Source: Clostridia bacterium
Lineage (GTDB): Bacteria; Bacillota; Sulfobacillia; SLMV01
Length of the DNA: 55,651 nucleotides
Assembly (NCBI GenBank): GCA_003551365.1
Contig: PUMM01000146.1
Location: forward strand, 1 to 55,651
Reading direction: 5' to 3'
This document shows positions 8,881 through 19,697 of this stretch, piece by piece; position 1 is the stretch's first letter, and every line of letters begins with the position of its first letter. The notes beneath the pieces were generated by a model. The model had not been told where the DNA came from and did not search any database. It worked only from the letters and a program-made list of their open reading frames with translations. A program made the position numbers and the translations under genes.

Positions 8881-9936
8881 ATGTCAATCGCAAAACGACA
8901 CAGCTTGACTCCGGAGTACACCATATCCCGTGTAATAAAGGGATGTTGGCAATTGGACGACAGTCACGGTCAGGGTCCGGTTGATCAGGAAGAGGCACTT
9001 GAGAGCATGCGGCTATATGCCGAAGCCGGGATCACCACCTTCGACTGTGCCGACATCTATACGGGTGTCGAGGAACTTATCGGAAAATTTCTCCGTCGGT
9101 ATCGAGGTGCAATGGAGGATGGCTCCCTTCCCAGGGTGCAGATCCATACCAAGTGTGTGCCCGATCTCGATTCGCTTCCGACGTTGCGCAGACAGGACTT
9201 AGAGGACATCGTGGACCGGTCACTGCAGCGGCTCGGAGTTGAGCGGCTGGATCTAGTGCAGTTTCACTGGTGGGACTACGCAACTCCAGGCTACGTGGAG
9301 GCACTGGCCAACCTGCAGGCCATTCAGAAGGCGGGTAAAATCAGAGAAATCGGCGTGACCAACTTTGACGTAGCTCATCTGGAGGAGATTCTGCAGGCCG
9401 GGATAACTATTGTATCCAACCAGGTGCAGTATTCAGCGGTCGACCAACGCCCCGAGCGGGGCATGGCATCTCTGTGCCAGCGGTGGGGGATTTCCCTCCT
9501 CTGCTACGGCACCCTGGCGGGCGGATTGCTCTCAGACCGATACCTGGGGGTGCCAGAACCAGAGCCTCCCTACGAAAACCGCTCACTGGTCAAGTACAAG
9601 CTGATTGTTGACGACTTCGGTGGCTGGGATCTATTTCAGCAGCTGCTGACTGCTCTGCAGAGAATCGGACAGAAGCATAGCGCCAGTATTGCAGCAGTTG
9701 CCAGCCGATACATTCTGCAGAAAAACAGCGCGGGAGCAGTGATTCTTGGAGCGCGACACGCCCGCCACCTGCCGGAGACGGTGCGTCTCCATGCTCTTCA
9801 GCTGGATGAACAAGACCTGGAGGCCATCAATCGTATAGTGCGGCAGGCTCAGGGACCAGGCGGGGATATCTACTCCGTCGAGCGAATGTGCCAGAAACAC
9901 GCAGACATCATGAAATACAACCTGAACAGGGATTGA
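8881..9936 (+). CDS. Aldo/keto reductase
   Basis: NAD(P)H-dependent carbonyl reductase of the AKR superfamily, 351 residues, single TIM barrel, cytoplasmic. Catalytic tetrad residues can be placed: Asp and Tyr in FDCADIYTGVEELIG, Lys in IHTKCVPD and His in VQFHWWDY. Cofactor-binding part near the end: VASRYILQKNSAGAVILGAR. The ATG has GGGAGGAG eight bases upstream. It stands alone on the plus strand and the substrate cannot be told; it belongs to a subgroup often annotated only as aldo/keto reductase. Confidence 0.9.
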   Translation: MSIAKRHSLTPEYTISRVIKGCWQLDDSHGQGPVDQEEALESMRLYAEAGITTFDCADIYTGVEELIGKFLRRYRGAMEDGSLPRVQIHTKCVPDLDSLPTLRRQDLEDIVDRSLQRLGVERLDLVQFHWWDYATPGYVEALANLQAIQKAGKIREIGVTNFDVAHLEEILQAGITIVSNQVQYSAVDQRPERGMASLCQRWGISLLCYGTLAGGLLSDRYLGVPEPEPPYENRSLVKYKLIVDDFGGWDLFQQLLTALQRIGQKHSASIAAVASRYILQKNSAGAVILGARHARHLPETVRLHALQLDEQDLEAINRIVRQAQGPGGDIYSVERMCQKHADIMKYNLNRD

Positions 9937-9945
9937 CATCCTCCC

Positions 9946-9962
9946 CGCCCGTTTCACGGGCG
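9946..9962 (+). terminator. Hairpin just behind the aldo/keto reductase
   Basis: CGCCCGT (9946-9952) and ACGGGCG (9956-9962) form a perfect seven-pair stem on a three-base loop, ten bases past the stop codon. No run of T follows. The flanking GACATCCTCCCCGCC resembles the hairpin ends commonly left by IS200/IS605-type elements, so a mobile-element remnant is an alternative; no transposase or tnpB is near. Confidence 0.4.
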
Positions 9963-10117
9963 AGGCTTTCTCGCTAAAAATCGGTAATGCAGACTTACGC
10001 TGCACCATCAGCTCTGGCGGGGAGTCAGTACGTGGCGCAAATTGCGGTTTCTCGAGGAAGCTGAGATCCCTGCACCGCCAGCACTCGCCCATGCCGGGCA
10101 CACCCCCCCCCAATGAA

Positions 10118-10149
10118 AACCCCGCGACAGCCGGAGCTGCCGCGGGGTT
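10118..10149 (-). terminator. Rho-independent terminator of groEL
   Basis: Read on the minus strand, AACCCCGCG pairs with CGCGGGGTT over a 14-base loop and is followed by TTC, starting 28 bases after the groEL stop. A strong stem of nine pairs directly downstream of a highly expressed gene. Confidence 0.75.
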
Positions 10150-10177
10150 GAATGCATGACATGCGATGGGCTGATGA

Positions 10178-11833
<1,656 letters not shown>

Positions 11834-11878
11834 TTATGTATACCTCCCTTTCACAACGAATGGCCTGATTCTCTCGCG

Positions 11879-12169
11879 TCAGTCATTCACCTTGGCGAGA
11901 ATGTCGCGCTCGTTCAGAATCAGAACTTCCTGCCCCTGCAGCGTGACTTCTGTCCCGGCAAACTTGGAAAAGATAATGGTGTCTCCCTCGGCAACTTCCA
12001 TGGATACGCGCTCGCCACTATCCAACATCCTGCCGGTACCTACAGCCAGGACTTCGCCCTGCTGCGGCTTATCCTTGGCGGTGTCGGGAAGAACGATGCC
12101 GCTTTCCGTAACTTCTTCCTCCTCAACCACCTTCACAACCACACGATCACCCAGCGGTTTAACCTTCAC
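11879..12169 (-). CDS. groS: 10 kDa co-chaperonin GroES
   Basis: Lid of the GroEL chamber, 96 residues. Seen: [17 protein letters not shown] at the start, the mobile loop [22 protein letters not shown], and [19 protein letters not shown]. The frame is open further upstream, but the GTG at 12169 has AAAGGAGGG eight bases before it and gives the family's normal N-terminus, so I take that start. First gene of the groESL operon. Confidence 0.96.
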   Translation of the reverse strand: MKVKPLGDRVVVKVVEEEEVTESGIVLPDTAKDKPQQGEVLAVGTGRMLDSGERVSMEVAEGDTIIFSKFAGTEVTLQGQEVLILNERDILAKVND

Positions 12170-12213
12170 TTGCAATTCCCTCCTTTTGCATGAGAATGAT
12201 TCTGCGTAGATTG

Positions 12214-12240
12214 TTAGCACTCAAGTGAGTTGAGTGCTAA
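12214..12240 (-). promoter_or_regulatory. CIRCE operator of groESL (HrcA binding site)
   Basis: Perfect TTAGCACTC-N9-GAGTGCTAA inverted repeat (half-sites 12214-12222 and 12232-12240), 45 bases upstream of groES. This is the known HrcA repressor site, so the operon should be heat-shock induced through HrcA (encoded elsewhere). Confidence 0.97.
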
Positions 12241-12361
12241 TGCCAAGTTCAATGTTAATCTCCCCCGGCCAAAGCGTCAAACCTATATATACCCCGATCT
12301 GCCGGATAATATGTCCTGTTATGGCAAATCATCCATTGTTCTCGCCTTCTCTACAGCAAGC

Positions 12362-12404
12362 GCCCTCATCAGCCTAATTAAGCTGCAACTTGCTGAATGA
12401 GGGC
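12362..12404 (-). terminator. Possible terminator of the ABC/MutL operon
   Basis: GCCCTCATCAGC (12362-12373) pairs with GCTGAATGAGGGC (12392-12404), one bulged A, 18-base loop. It lies about 60 bases behind the last gene of the long minus-strand operon. No T-run follows, so termination is inferred from position. Confidence 0.4.
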
Positions 12405-12461
12405 TCCAAACCGGGGCACAGCGCGGGCCAACACGCCCTGCGCCGCCGGCCGCCCGGGGGA

Positions 12462-12908
12462 TTACGGCAGGGGCAGGAAGTTCCGGGCCTGCCGATAGCT
12501 CGTTTCCGCAGCCTCTTCTCGCATCCAGCGATTGATCAGGTACATGGCAACAGCGGCATAGGGTCCGGCGATCAGGTGGTGGGCAAATGTCTGGGGAGGA
12601 GCGTCATAGACCCACGGCGGAAACATCTGTGTCTCCATCAGGCGTTGGGCCACAGATATGGGGAAAGCAAACCGGGCATAGGTGAAGAAATCGTCCCAGA
12701 CGTACAGGCTGAGAAAGGCCCATTCGCGTCTGTCCGGCCACATCGCAAAGTATGCCACATCGCCAGCGAGTTTCAACACAGCAAAAAAGAGCAGGAATCG
12801 AGCGAAGTGAGGAAAGTGGGGAGCCACGGAATCCAGGACCCACGCGCCCATTTGCCCAAGCACCAGCAGCATGGCGCCGAGCAGGGTAAATCGATGCACC
12901 CGCGACAT
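12462..12908 (-). CDS. Small integral membrane protein of unknown function
   Basis: I do not recognise the family. 148 residues with about four hydrophobic segments: LLGAMLLVLGQMGAWVL, FARFLLFFAVLKLAGDVAYF, FLSLYVWDDFFTYARFAFPI and HLIAGPYAAVAMYLINRW, then a short charged tail. Two conserved-looking acidic/aromatic patches (YVWDDFF) lie in the third segment. The ATG has GAGGAGGG seven bases upstream. It is the last gene of the ABC permease-MutL-barrel-sandwich operon, 59 bases after its neighbour, so it may belong to the same membrane system. Confidence 0.8.
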   Translation of the reverse strand: MSRVHRFTLLGAMLLVLGQMGAWVLDSVAPHFPHFARFLLFFAVLKLAGDVAYFAMWPDRREWAFLSLYVWDDFFTYARFAFPISVAQRLMETQMFPPWVYDAPPQTFAHHLIAGPYAAVAMYLINRWMREEAAETSYRQARNFLPLP

Positions 12909-12967
12909 GTCTTCCCTCCTCTCAATAACGCAGATTCCGCGGAAAACTCGCCGACCATCTGTCGGCC

Positions 12968-14332
12968 CTAACGGCCAGACCCCGAAACTAACTCCACATT
13001 CACGATCGGAACCACCGTCTCCTCACCATCCCGCAGACGAACGCGCACCGATAAAAGCCTGGCCTCCGTTTCATACTCCCTTCCCTCCGTCAGCACCTCA
13101 AGCACCTCGCCGAACGAACCGAAATGAGGAGCAGTGACTATGCGCACCAGCTGGCCGGGCTGCGGCTGCGCTTCAACCACCTCGCGCTCTGCCACATACT
13201 CACCCTCCCCCGGCGAAGCAGGAATGATGACTTCCGGACGCTGGGCTCCGGCACGCACCTGCGTCCGGCCGTTCAACGATACCACCTGACCCTGGTTGTC
13301 CCGCAGGACACCGAATACCTCTGGCGACATCAGGAGTCGGCCGAAGCCTTCCGTCAGAATTACGGTCATATCGATGGGCTCCTCGCCCGTGATGCCCATG
13401 CCGATCTCTCGCCCGAGATAGCTCACCAGATCCATTTCGTCCACACCACCGGCAATGAGGCCCCGCGCACCCAGCTGATCGGCGCGATGCAGTACATCTT
13501 CCCCAATAGGGCCAGCAATGGCTAGCACGCGACCGCCGATCTCATCATCCAGATCCTCTGCCGTCACGGGATGCCCGGTCTCGCCCAGGACCATCAGTTC
13601 ACCATAGTTTTCGCCCCCGAGGCCAAAGACCCCCTTGATGACCAGTCCCTCTCCCCGAACCACAACCCCCTCATCAGCGATGATGTCGACCACCTCACCG
13701 GAGAGGTATGCGGTGACCCTGGTCACCTGTTGGGGCCTCACGATGTAGACCAGACCGTTGTGCACATCCACTCTCTCTATTGTACCGGTGGCCGGAGCGT
13801 AGGCGTAGTCCATCCCACCCGAACCGGGACTGGCCGCCAGGATAGCACCCTGCTCCACTCTCTGCCCCTCCCGATAGCGCAGGTACATTCGAACCATGGC
13901 CGGCCACACATCGAGATGCCGGGCAACATTGACCACCACTACAGGCTCGGCCGATTGGGGCTCCTCACGTATCAGTATGCGGGCGTGTACTGCCGAGACA
14001 TATTCCACGATGCCGTCCACCGGGGAGTCGGCCGTCTTCGCCCGACTGAGCAGTCCTGTACTCAGGCTGGCCAGTCGCTCACCCTTGTGCACCCTCTGTC
14101 CCGGTTCCACCTCTATAGCCTGCCGCATCTGCTCCAGATCAAAACGCCTCAACCCCATGTCGGAACGCAAATCCACTACGTAGGGATCTCCTGGCACGAA
14201 CTCAGTTCTGGCCACTACGGTACCGGGCTCAACCCGATCACCCTCCTGCACCAAAATCTCCCCGGGCAGCGGCAGTCGACGCTCGCGATAAAGGGTCTCC
14301 TGTCGCACGATGGAATATTCCTGCAGGGCCAT
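12968..14332 (-). CDS. Barrel-sandwich (lipoyl-like) / SH3-like protein, copy 1 of 3
   Basis: No named family recognised. 454 residues; paralogue of the proteins at 38637-39785 and 42097-43455, each coded directly behind a MutL/GlmL-like gene. The N-terminal 100 residues carry two beta-hairpin motifs of biotinyl/lipoyl barrel-sandwich type (LPLPGEILVQEGDRVEPG, VEPGQRVHKGERLASL), a third copy lies near 105-185 (SPVDGIVEYVS, REGQRVEQGAILA, APATGTIERV). None has the Met-Lys-Met-type Lys that would carry biotin or lipoate. The middle has VIKGVFGLGGENYGEL, GITGEEPIDMTVILTEGFG and NGRTQVRAGAQRPEV; the end resembles a KOW/SH3 barrel (ETVVPIVNVELV). The ATG overlaps the MutL-like stop (TGATG), so the two are made in a fixed ratio and very likely interact. 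Confidence 0.8.
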   Translation of the reverse strand: MALQEYSIVRQETLYRERRLPLPGEILVQEGDRVEPGTVVARTEFVPGDPYVVDLRSDMGLRRFDLEQMRQAIEVEPGQRVHKGERLASLSTGLLSRAKTADSPVDGIVEYVSAVHARILIREEPQSAEPVVVVNVARHLDVWPAMVRMYLRYREGQRVEQGAILAASPGSGGMDYAYAPATGTIERVDVHNGLVYIVRPQQVTRVTAYLSGEVVDIIADEGVVVRGEGLVIKGVFGLGGENYGELMVLGETGHPVTAEDLDDEIGGRVLAIAGPIGEDVLHRADQLGARGLIAGGVDEMDLVSYLGREIGMGITGEEPIDMTVILTEGFGRLLMSPEVFGVLRDNQGQVVSLNGRTQVRAGAQRPEVIIPASPGEGEYVAEREVVEAQPQPGQLVRIVTAPHFGSFGEVLEVLTEGREYETEARLLSVRVRLRDGEETVVPIVNVELVSGSGR

Positions 14333-16185
14333 CACCCGTCCTCCTCTCCGTACAGAGCAGCATACTCTTCGACGAGGTCTGCGGGATATACATTCAGACG
14401 ATCCAGCCAGGTTCGTACGCTCCCTCTTCTCCTGCGTTCATTCCTGGGAAAATGGAGCGGACGCCCCCGACCATCAACTATCAATCCAACTTCTCCTCCG
14501 CGGACCTCCGCCTGAACGCGCATACCGGGGCCGTCGCCCATGTCAAAAGACCCGCGCGGATGCAGCTGCACCTCAGCAGTCTCATCTGCTCCGAGGGGAA
14601 TGACTTCCAGGTCCCCCACCCGGATCATCGTGGATATTTCCTCTCCATTCGCGCGCAGAATCTTCGCCTCTGCCATCGGAGTGCCCGTGCGCCCGGTACC
14701 CGCGGGAGCGATCACCGTTCCCAGCGGAACCAGGCAATGACGCACAAAAATCTCCCGCGCCACATCGGGAGCGATCTCCGCCACGGCTCCCAGCTGCGGT
14801 ATCATGAACTCGTTGTCCACGTACAGGCGAATAATCCCCTCGGGCTGCAGCGAATCCATCATCATGGCCGCTGCCTGCGTGCGCCGGGGGGCGTGTGATA
14901 GCAATCCGCCACTGCCGATGACCACATCAATTTCGTTCAGATTGACCAGCGGCTGCCCGCTGGGCGTCTGATCCAGGGCGTGGTCGAAAGTTCTCTCCAT
15001 CTCGATGCCCTTCAACCCAACAGCCATCTCCCTATGCTCAGCAAAGGCCTGGCGCAGGGCCTCGCGCCCCACCGCATGTTCCAGCATCAGCTCCGGCAGA
15101 GTGATCGGTAGCCCCGTCGGCCGGATAGTCTTGTTGTACACCCAGTTTCGCAGCTCCCTCTCCGGAATGGGGATCGGCAGCCAGCGCTGCACTCCCCCCT
15201 CCCCGCATTCGTTGAACACGTTGGCGATGCTATAGCTCATGCCCAGGTTGGCGCTGACTGAGCGGTTGAACACCCCACCCATCACACTGAAGACGTCGGT
15301 GGTGGCACCACCAATGTCCAATCCAATCACGTTCACATCGTAATCCTCCGCCATCAGCCGCATCATTCTACCCACGGCAGCCGGGGTCGGCTGAATCCGT
15401 CGGTCAGTCCAGTCCAGAACCGTACGGTATCCTGGAGCGTGTGCCATCACGTGATCCAGAAACAGCTCGCCGATCTTGTCCCGCACCGGTTCGAGCACTT
15501 CCTCTTCGAGTGTCGGGCGGATATTGCTCACCACGTGCAGCTGCACATCATCGCCTACCATGTGGCGGACTACGTCGCGGGCCTTGGCATTGCCAGCGTA
15601 AATGACGGGCATCTCGTATTCATCTCCGAGCCGCGGCCTCGATTTCGCCGATCCCACATATTCGGCCATGGCCGCAACGTGAGAAATATTGCCCTCATCA
15701 GTTCCCCCGGCCAGCAGGATCATATCCGGGCGCTGGTTGCGCAGCAGGTGTACCCGCTCCACCACACTGCGGGAGTCGTCGGCCGCCACCACGTCCATGA
15801 CGATGGCTCCGGCACCGAGGGCAGCACGTTCTGCGCTCTCCGCTGTGAGAGCGCGCATGAGGCCGACGCAGATCATCTGCAGCCCTCCCCCCGCGCTGCT
15901 CGTAGCCACCAGAGCATCCACCCCGGAACCGTCAGTGCGACGGGGTACGATCAGCGTCTCCTCATCCAGGAGCGTGCGCGATGTTAGCTCCTCCATCTGC
16001 CGCACAGCGGCACGCAGGCCCAACATGACGTCCTCCTGCGGAGCCTCAACTGTAGTTTTGGCCTCGGACCGACCGGCAACCTGATGCTCGTCATCCTGAC
16101 GCTCAATCATGACCAGCTTGGTCATGGTGCTTCCGATGTCCACCGCCAGAATGGATCCGTAGGCCATGCCTTGCGAATCGGTCAT
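14332..16185 (-). CDS. MutL/GlmL-family ASKHA protein, copy 1 of 3
   Basis: 617 residues of the family named MutL in Pfam after the glutamate-mutase locus (GlmL), not the mismatch-repair MutL. Actin/Hsp70-like nucleotide-binding signatures: ILAVDIGSTMTKLVMIE (about 12-28), STSSAGGGLQ-like ATSSAGGGLQMICVG, NVIGLDIGGATTDVFS (second phosphate loop) and VIGSGGLLSHAPRR. GlmL is thought to act as a reactivating or assembly factor for the B12-dependent glutamate mutase, but no mutase subunit (GlmE/GlmS) is near. It follows the last ABC permease by 21 bases, with GGGAGG nine bases before the ATG, so it is in the permease operon. The other two copies share architecture; this one differs in the first loop (STMTK instead of STTTK). 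Confidence 0.88.
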   Translation of the reverse strand: MTDSQGMAYGSILAVDIGSTMTKLVMIERQDDEHQVAGRSEAKTTVEAPQEDVMLGLRAAVRQMEELTSRTLLDEETLIVPRRTDGSGVDALVATSSAGGGLQMICVGLMRALTAESAERAALGAGAIVMDVVAADDSRSVVERVHLLRNQRPDMILLAGGTDEGNISHVAAMAEYVGSAKSRPRLGDEYEMPVIYAGNAKARDVVRHMVGDDVQLHVVSNIRPTLEEEVLEPVRDKIGELFLDHVMAHAPGYRTVLDWTDRRIQPTPAAVGRMMRLMAEDYDVNVIGLDIGGATTDVFSVMGGVFNRSVSANLGMSYSIANVFNECGEGGVQRWLPIPIPERELRNWVYNKTIRPTGLPITLPELMLEHAVGREALRQAFAEHREMAVGLKGIEMERTFDHALDQTPSGQPLVNLNEIDVVIGSGGLLSHAPRRTQAAAMMMDSLQPEGIIRLYVDNEFMIPQLGAVAEIAPDVAREIFVRHCLVPLGTVIAPAGTGRTGTPMAEAKILRANGEEISTMIRVGDLEVIPLGADETAEVQLHPRGSFDMGDGPGMRVQAEVRGGEVGLIVDGRGRPLHFPRNERRRRGSVRTWLDRLNVYPADLVEEYAALYGEEDG

Positions 16186-16206
16186 CTCAGCAACCTCCCA
16201 TCTCCG

Positions 16207-17520
16207 TCAGATAATGTTGCGCCGCTGCAAGAGATCTTCAACGGTCATGTTTCGCGCCATGAGTCCCGGAACTACAGCCCCCACATAGAACACTGTGAGC
16301 GCCGCCCCCACAGCCACGATCAGGGACACTGGCGCCAGAACGTACGAGGCAGCGGTACGGGCATTGAGGAACCAGACCAGCCCCCAGGTCAATCCCATTC
16401 CGCCCACTATTCCCACCAGGGAAGTCAAGAAACCCTCCTGCCACAACATGATCCGCACCTCATCATTCAGCGTACCCAGTGCCTTGAAAACTCCCAGCTC
16501 GCGCTGTCGCTCCAAAAAGGTCAGCAGCAGAGCATTCAAGACTCCCACGGATGAAAAGATCAGTGCGATCAGCACCAGGAACCGTCCGGAGGAGAATACT
16601 TCTGCCAGCAGTCCCCCCGCCATCTCAGCACCATGCTCCGGCCAGAACACGTCCGCACCGGGAAGAGCCCGGCCGAGATCACCCCGCAGCCCCGCTGCAG
16701 AGGCCGTCCTGATCAACACCAGATTCCCCCCCGCATGATGATGGTCACCATATGCCCCCTCCAGGGGGGGAATCGGAGCCTGCCCGGATTCGCGCGGCAG
16801 CACCGTCAGAAGACGGGAGAGATGGGGGTCATCCGTGGTGTGCACCCCACACACCTCATATGTGGCGCTGTGCAGATTGCCCTGCCCATCCCGCCACTCA
16901 ACCTGCAGGGGATCACCCACCCGCAGGCCAGCCCCTGCGGCAATCTCCTCCGGCACCAGAACCTGATCCGGTCGTTCGGGCAGCTCACCCTGTGCCAGAG
17001 AGAGTCCAGCTGCCGCTCCCGCATCCGGCTTGGCGCCATCCGGGCCGCTGTCCGGAGAATACGAGCCATCTGCCAGCGCCAGCAACTCGCCTTGACCGGT
17101 CGAGCTGTACACCCCGACCAACATACCCACATCCACAGCATTGACATCCGGCATGAAGTTAAGGCGGTGCACATCGGCCGACGACCACGCTTCTGTCCTG
17201 GTGGCCACCAGGTCCACCGCCATGGGTATGGGCTGAACCCGCCCCCTGAACCTGGCATGCGTGGCATTGAAATGGGCCTCAAACACGCCGAAAACTACTA
17301 TGGACAGGGCGACACACAGGGCCAAAACCGCTGCCCTAAGCTTGCGGCGCCGGATGCTCCGGGTCGAATAGGGGAACATGAGCCGCCACGTATCGCCCAC
17401 AAAACGCACGGTTCGCCTGTTCAGGTTTCTCCACAGGTGGACCAGCGGTTGTACCAGCAGTTCCAGACTCGTCTGGTACTCCTCGCTCGAGCGCGGTTCG
17501 GATTCCCGCCTGCGGTGCAT
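16207..17520 (-). CDS. FtsX/MacB-type ABC permease A
   Basis: 437 residues with MacB topology: one membrane segment near residue 65-85 (RAAVLALCVALSIVVFGVF), a large extracytoplasmic domain, then three C-terminal segments (FLVLIALIFSSVGVLNALL, FLTSLVGIVGGMGLTWGLVW, VSLIVAVGAALTVFYVGAVV). The signature QRELGVFKALGTLNDEV before TM3 is the FtsX coupling helix. Such permeases do not usually move small molecules through a pore; they transmit force for lipoprotein, peptide or envelope work. Starts two bases after the ATPase gene upstream; partner ATPase is that gene. Confidence 0.88.
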   Translation of the reverse strand: MHRRRESEPRSSEEYQTSLELLVQPLVHLWRNLNRRTVRFVGDTWRLMFPYSTRSIRRRKLRAAVLALCVALSIVVFGVFEAHFNATHARFRGRVQPIPMAVDLVATRTEAWSSADVHRLNFMPDVNAVDVGMLVGVYSSTGQGELLALADGSYSPDSGPDGAKPDAGAAAGLSLAQGELPERPDQVLVPEEIAAGAGLRVGDPLQVEWRDGQGNLHSATYEVCGVHTTDDPHLSRLLTVLPRESGQAPIPPLEGAYGDHHHAGGNLVLIRTASAAGLRGDLGRALPGADVFWPEHGAEMAGGLLAEVFSSGRFLVLIALIFSSVGVLNALLLTFLERQRELGVFKALGTLNDEVRIMLWQEGFLTSLVGIVGGMGLTWGLVWFLNARTAASYVLAPVSLIVAVGAALTVFYVGAVVPGLMARNMTVEDLLQRRNII

Positions 17521-17521
17521 C

Positions 17522-18214
17522 TCACACCTCCACCCTGCGAATCATCCCGTCCTCCATGTGCACTATCTCCGAGGCGTAGTGGTGCGCGGCCTCATCGTGT
17601 GAGACCACCACAAATGTCTGTCCTCTTTCCACATTGAGGCGCCGGAACAATTCCATGACATCGGCCGAGTTCTCACTGTCCAGATTGCCAGTGGGTTCAT
17701 CCGCCAGCACCACTGCCGGCTCGTTGGCCAGTGCGCGGGCGACGGCCACTCTCTGCTGTTCGCCCCCGGACAGCTCGTGCGGATAGTGTTCCACCCGGTC
17801 CGCCAGACCCACGGAACTCAGTAGGTCCTCACATCTTTTTGCCGCCTCCGCCGGCGGCAACCCGATGAGGCGCATGGGCAGTTCCACATTCTCCTGCGCC
17901 GTCAGATCGTTGAGCAGGTTGAAAAACTGAAACACAAATCCGACCTCCGTGCGACGCAGTTCAGCCAGACCGTTTTCGCTCAGTTCACTGTATCTGTGAC
18001 CACCCAGATATATTTCGCCGTAGGTGGGGCGGTCCAGCCCACCCAGCAGGGCCAACAGCGTACTCTTGCCGCAGCCAGATGGACCTGTCACCAGTTTGAA
18101 TTCCCCCCGGGCCACCTCGAATGAGAGGTGATCCACCGCTCTGACTCCAGCACCCACCAAATAGATTTTGGTAATTTCCTCCGCCCGCAGTATCACCTCA
18201 TCGACGTCAGGCAT
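17522..18214 (-). CDS. ABC transporter ATPase (LolD/MacB type) A
   Basis: 230 residues, complete ATPase: Walker A GPSGCGKSTLL, Q-loop in GFVFQFFNLLNDL, signature [15 protein letters not shown], Walker B VVLADEP, H-loop VVVSHDEAAH. The LolD/MacB/FtsE subgroup is indicated by the FQFFNLL Q-loop and by the neighbouring FtsX-type permeases. Overlaps the upstream permease gene by eight bases; energises one pair of permeases from the cytoplasmic face. Confidence 0.94.
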   Translation of the reverse strand: MPDVDEVILRAEEITKIYLVGAGVRAVDHLSFEVARGEFKLVTGPSGCGKSTLLALLGGLDRPTYGEIYLGGHRYSELSENGLAELRRTEVGFVFQFFNLLNDLTAQENVELPMRLIGLPPAEAAKRCEDLLSSVGLADRVEHYPHELSGGEQQRVAVARALANEPAVVLADEPTGNLDSENSADVMELFRRLNVERGQTFVVVSHDEAAHHYASEIVHMEDGMIRRVEV

Positions 18215-19697
18215 CGCGCAACACCTCCATCGTGGTCTGCTTCATGGCCAGATAGGCGGGCAGGACCCCAAACACCCCGGCCATCAGCGTCGACGCCCCC
18301 ACCACCAGTGCACCGGTTTGCAGAGTCAACAGACCAATCTCCGCCATCGTAACCTCCGACACCAACAGCACCCCGGTGACCACCAGGCGAACTGCCGCAA
18401 ACCCCGCCAGACCGCCGACGAGGCCTATGAACAACACTTCCACCAGGATCAATCCCATGACCTGCAGCCCGGACATGCCCACCGCCTTGAGGATGGCCAT
18501 CTCCTTGCGCCTCTGCATGATCAGGACGTACATATTTGCCACCAGCAGCAGACCCGCCACCAGAAACATGGCCAGCAGCAGCACGATGGACATATCGGTC
18601 GGCACCCCGGCCTGCCCCCGCGCCCGTCGGCTGATCATGACCTGCTCCGGAACCGTCCGCACCGTGTAACCGGCCATCCCAACCGACAGCTCCCGGGCAA
18701 CCTCCTGCGCTCTGGACATGTCCTGCAGAACCACATTCATCTGATAGGTTCGGGGTGCGTCTTCACCGGGAGCAACGTCCTCCCATATATGCCACCAGGT
18801 CTCCTCGGGTATGAATACGTCCTCAGTCTCCAGATACTGCGGTACCATCTGCATTTTTCCTTCCGAGTCCCGCACATAGCTGCCGGTCTCCTCATCAATG
18901 TACGGTTTGTCACCCAGGTGAAAGGCAAAGAGCCCGACTACCTCCAGGTGATACGAACGGACGTCATCCCAGTTCCACAGAGGATACCCCTCCGAGTAGC
19001 CAGCCAGCGACGGGACCTGCACCGTAACCACATCGTGCAGACCGGGTGGCGGGTATTCGGGGCGGGTGCCTTCGGCCGGCACTCCCGCCCCCCGCACTCC
19101 CTGCATAATGGCCACAAAACCTCCCGCATCCCCCGACTCCAGCCATCTCCCCCGATGCACGAAAGGATCGAGGTCCCGTATCCGCCCATCCACTTCCGGG
19201 TCACGGGCACGCAGGGGTGCCGGGTGCGCCCTGATACCGCCGGGTGTCTCCGATATCAGCCGGGCCGGCATTTTCAACATCGGCTGCACATCAACCACGG
19301 CGTCGGGGCGGCGGTCAGCGAGCAGCGGCTCGGGCACATCCGCCCCGAAGTGAGTCGGATCATCCGGGGGATGGATGTATCCCTCCCGATACAGACCGGG
19401 CTGAAACAGAGCGAGATCACTAAATGCCCCGTCACGCCGAAGTGACCACTGCCATTCCTCTTGGCCCCGCGCCCCGGCATCGGCCGCATCGACGCCCAGG
19501 TGTCCCGGGAAAACCAATATGTCGGCACCCGTAAACACCCGATGCTCAACGTGGGCGATCTCCGGATACCCGGCGCCGAGCGATAGCGACGCCGTCATAA
19601 CCCCGGCGGCGATTGCCACGCCTATCAACCCCAGTAGCGTCTGGCTCCAATTGCGGCATACGTTCCTGATCGCCAGCTGCCACAGCATCCCCCTCAC
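18207..19697 (-). CDS. FtsX/MacB-type ABC permease B
   Basis: 496 residues. N-terminal membrane segment (LLGLIGVAIAAGVMTASLSL), a large outer domain of about 300 residues, and three C-terminal segments (MSIVLLLAMFLVAGLLLVAN, GLILVEVLFIGLVGGLAGF, TGALVVGASTLMAGVFGVLP). The coupling motif is QRRKEMAILKAVGMSGLQV. Start GTG overlaps the ATPase stop as GTGA; an ATG three codons later is an alternative. The outer domain is not similar enough by eye to other named families to give a substrate. Confidence 0.87.
   Translation of the reverse strand: MRGMLWQLAIRNVCRNWSQTLLGLIGVAIAAGVMTASLSLGAGYPEIAHVEHRVFTGADILVFPGHLGVDAADAGARGQEEWQWSLRRDGAFSDLALFQPGLYREGYIHPPDDPTHFGADVPEPLLADRRPDAVVDVQPMLKMPARLISETPGGIRAHPAPLRARDPEVDGRIRDLDPFVHRGRWLESGDAGGFVAIMQGVRGAGVPAEGTRPEYPPPGLHDVVTVQVPSLAGYSEGYPLWNWDDVRSYHLEVVGLFAFHLGDKPYIDEETGSYVRDSEGKMQMVPQYLETEDVFIPEETWWHIWEDVAPGEDAPRTYQMNVVLQDMSRAQEVARELSVGMAGYTVRTVPEQVMISRRARGQAGVPTDMSIVLLLAMFLVAGLLLVANMYVLIMQRRKEMAILKAVGMSGLQVMGLILVEVLFIGLVGGLAGFAAVRLVVTGVLLVSEVTMAEIGLLTLQTGALVVGASTLMAGVFGVLPAYLAMKQTTMEVLRDA

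Noticed and set aside
14332-16185. DNA mismatch repair MutL
   Set aside because: The Pfam name MutL here means the GlmL/glutamate-mutase accessory family; no GHKL ATPase motifs of mismatch repair are present.
18168-19445. Long plus-strand open frame (about 425 codons)
   Set aside because: It is antisense to ABC permease B, is rich in His, Gln and Arg, and has no start site or domain sign; a GC-rich shadow frame.
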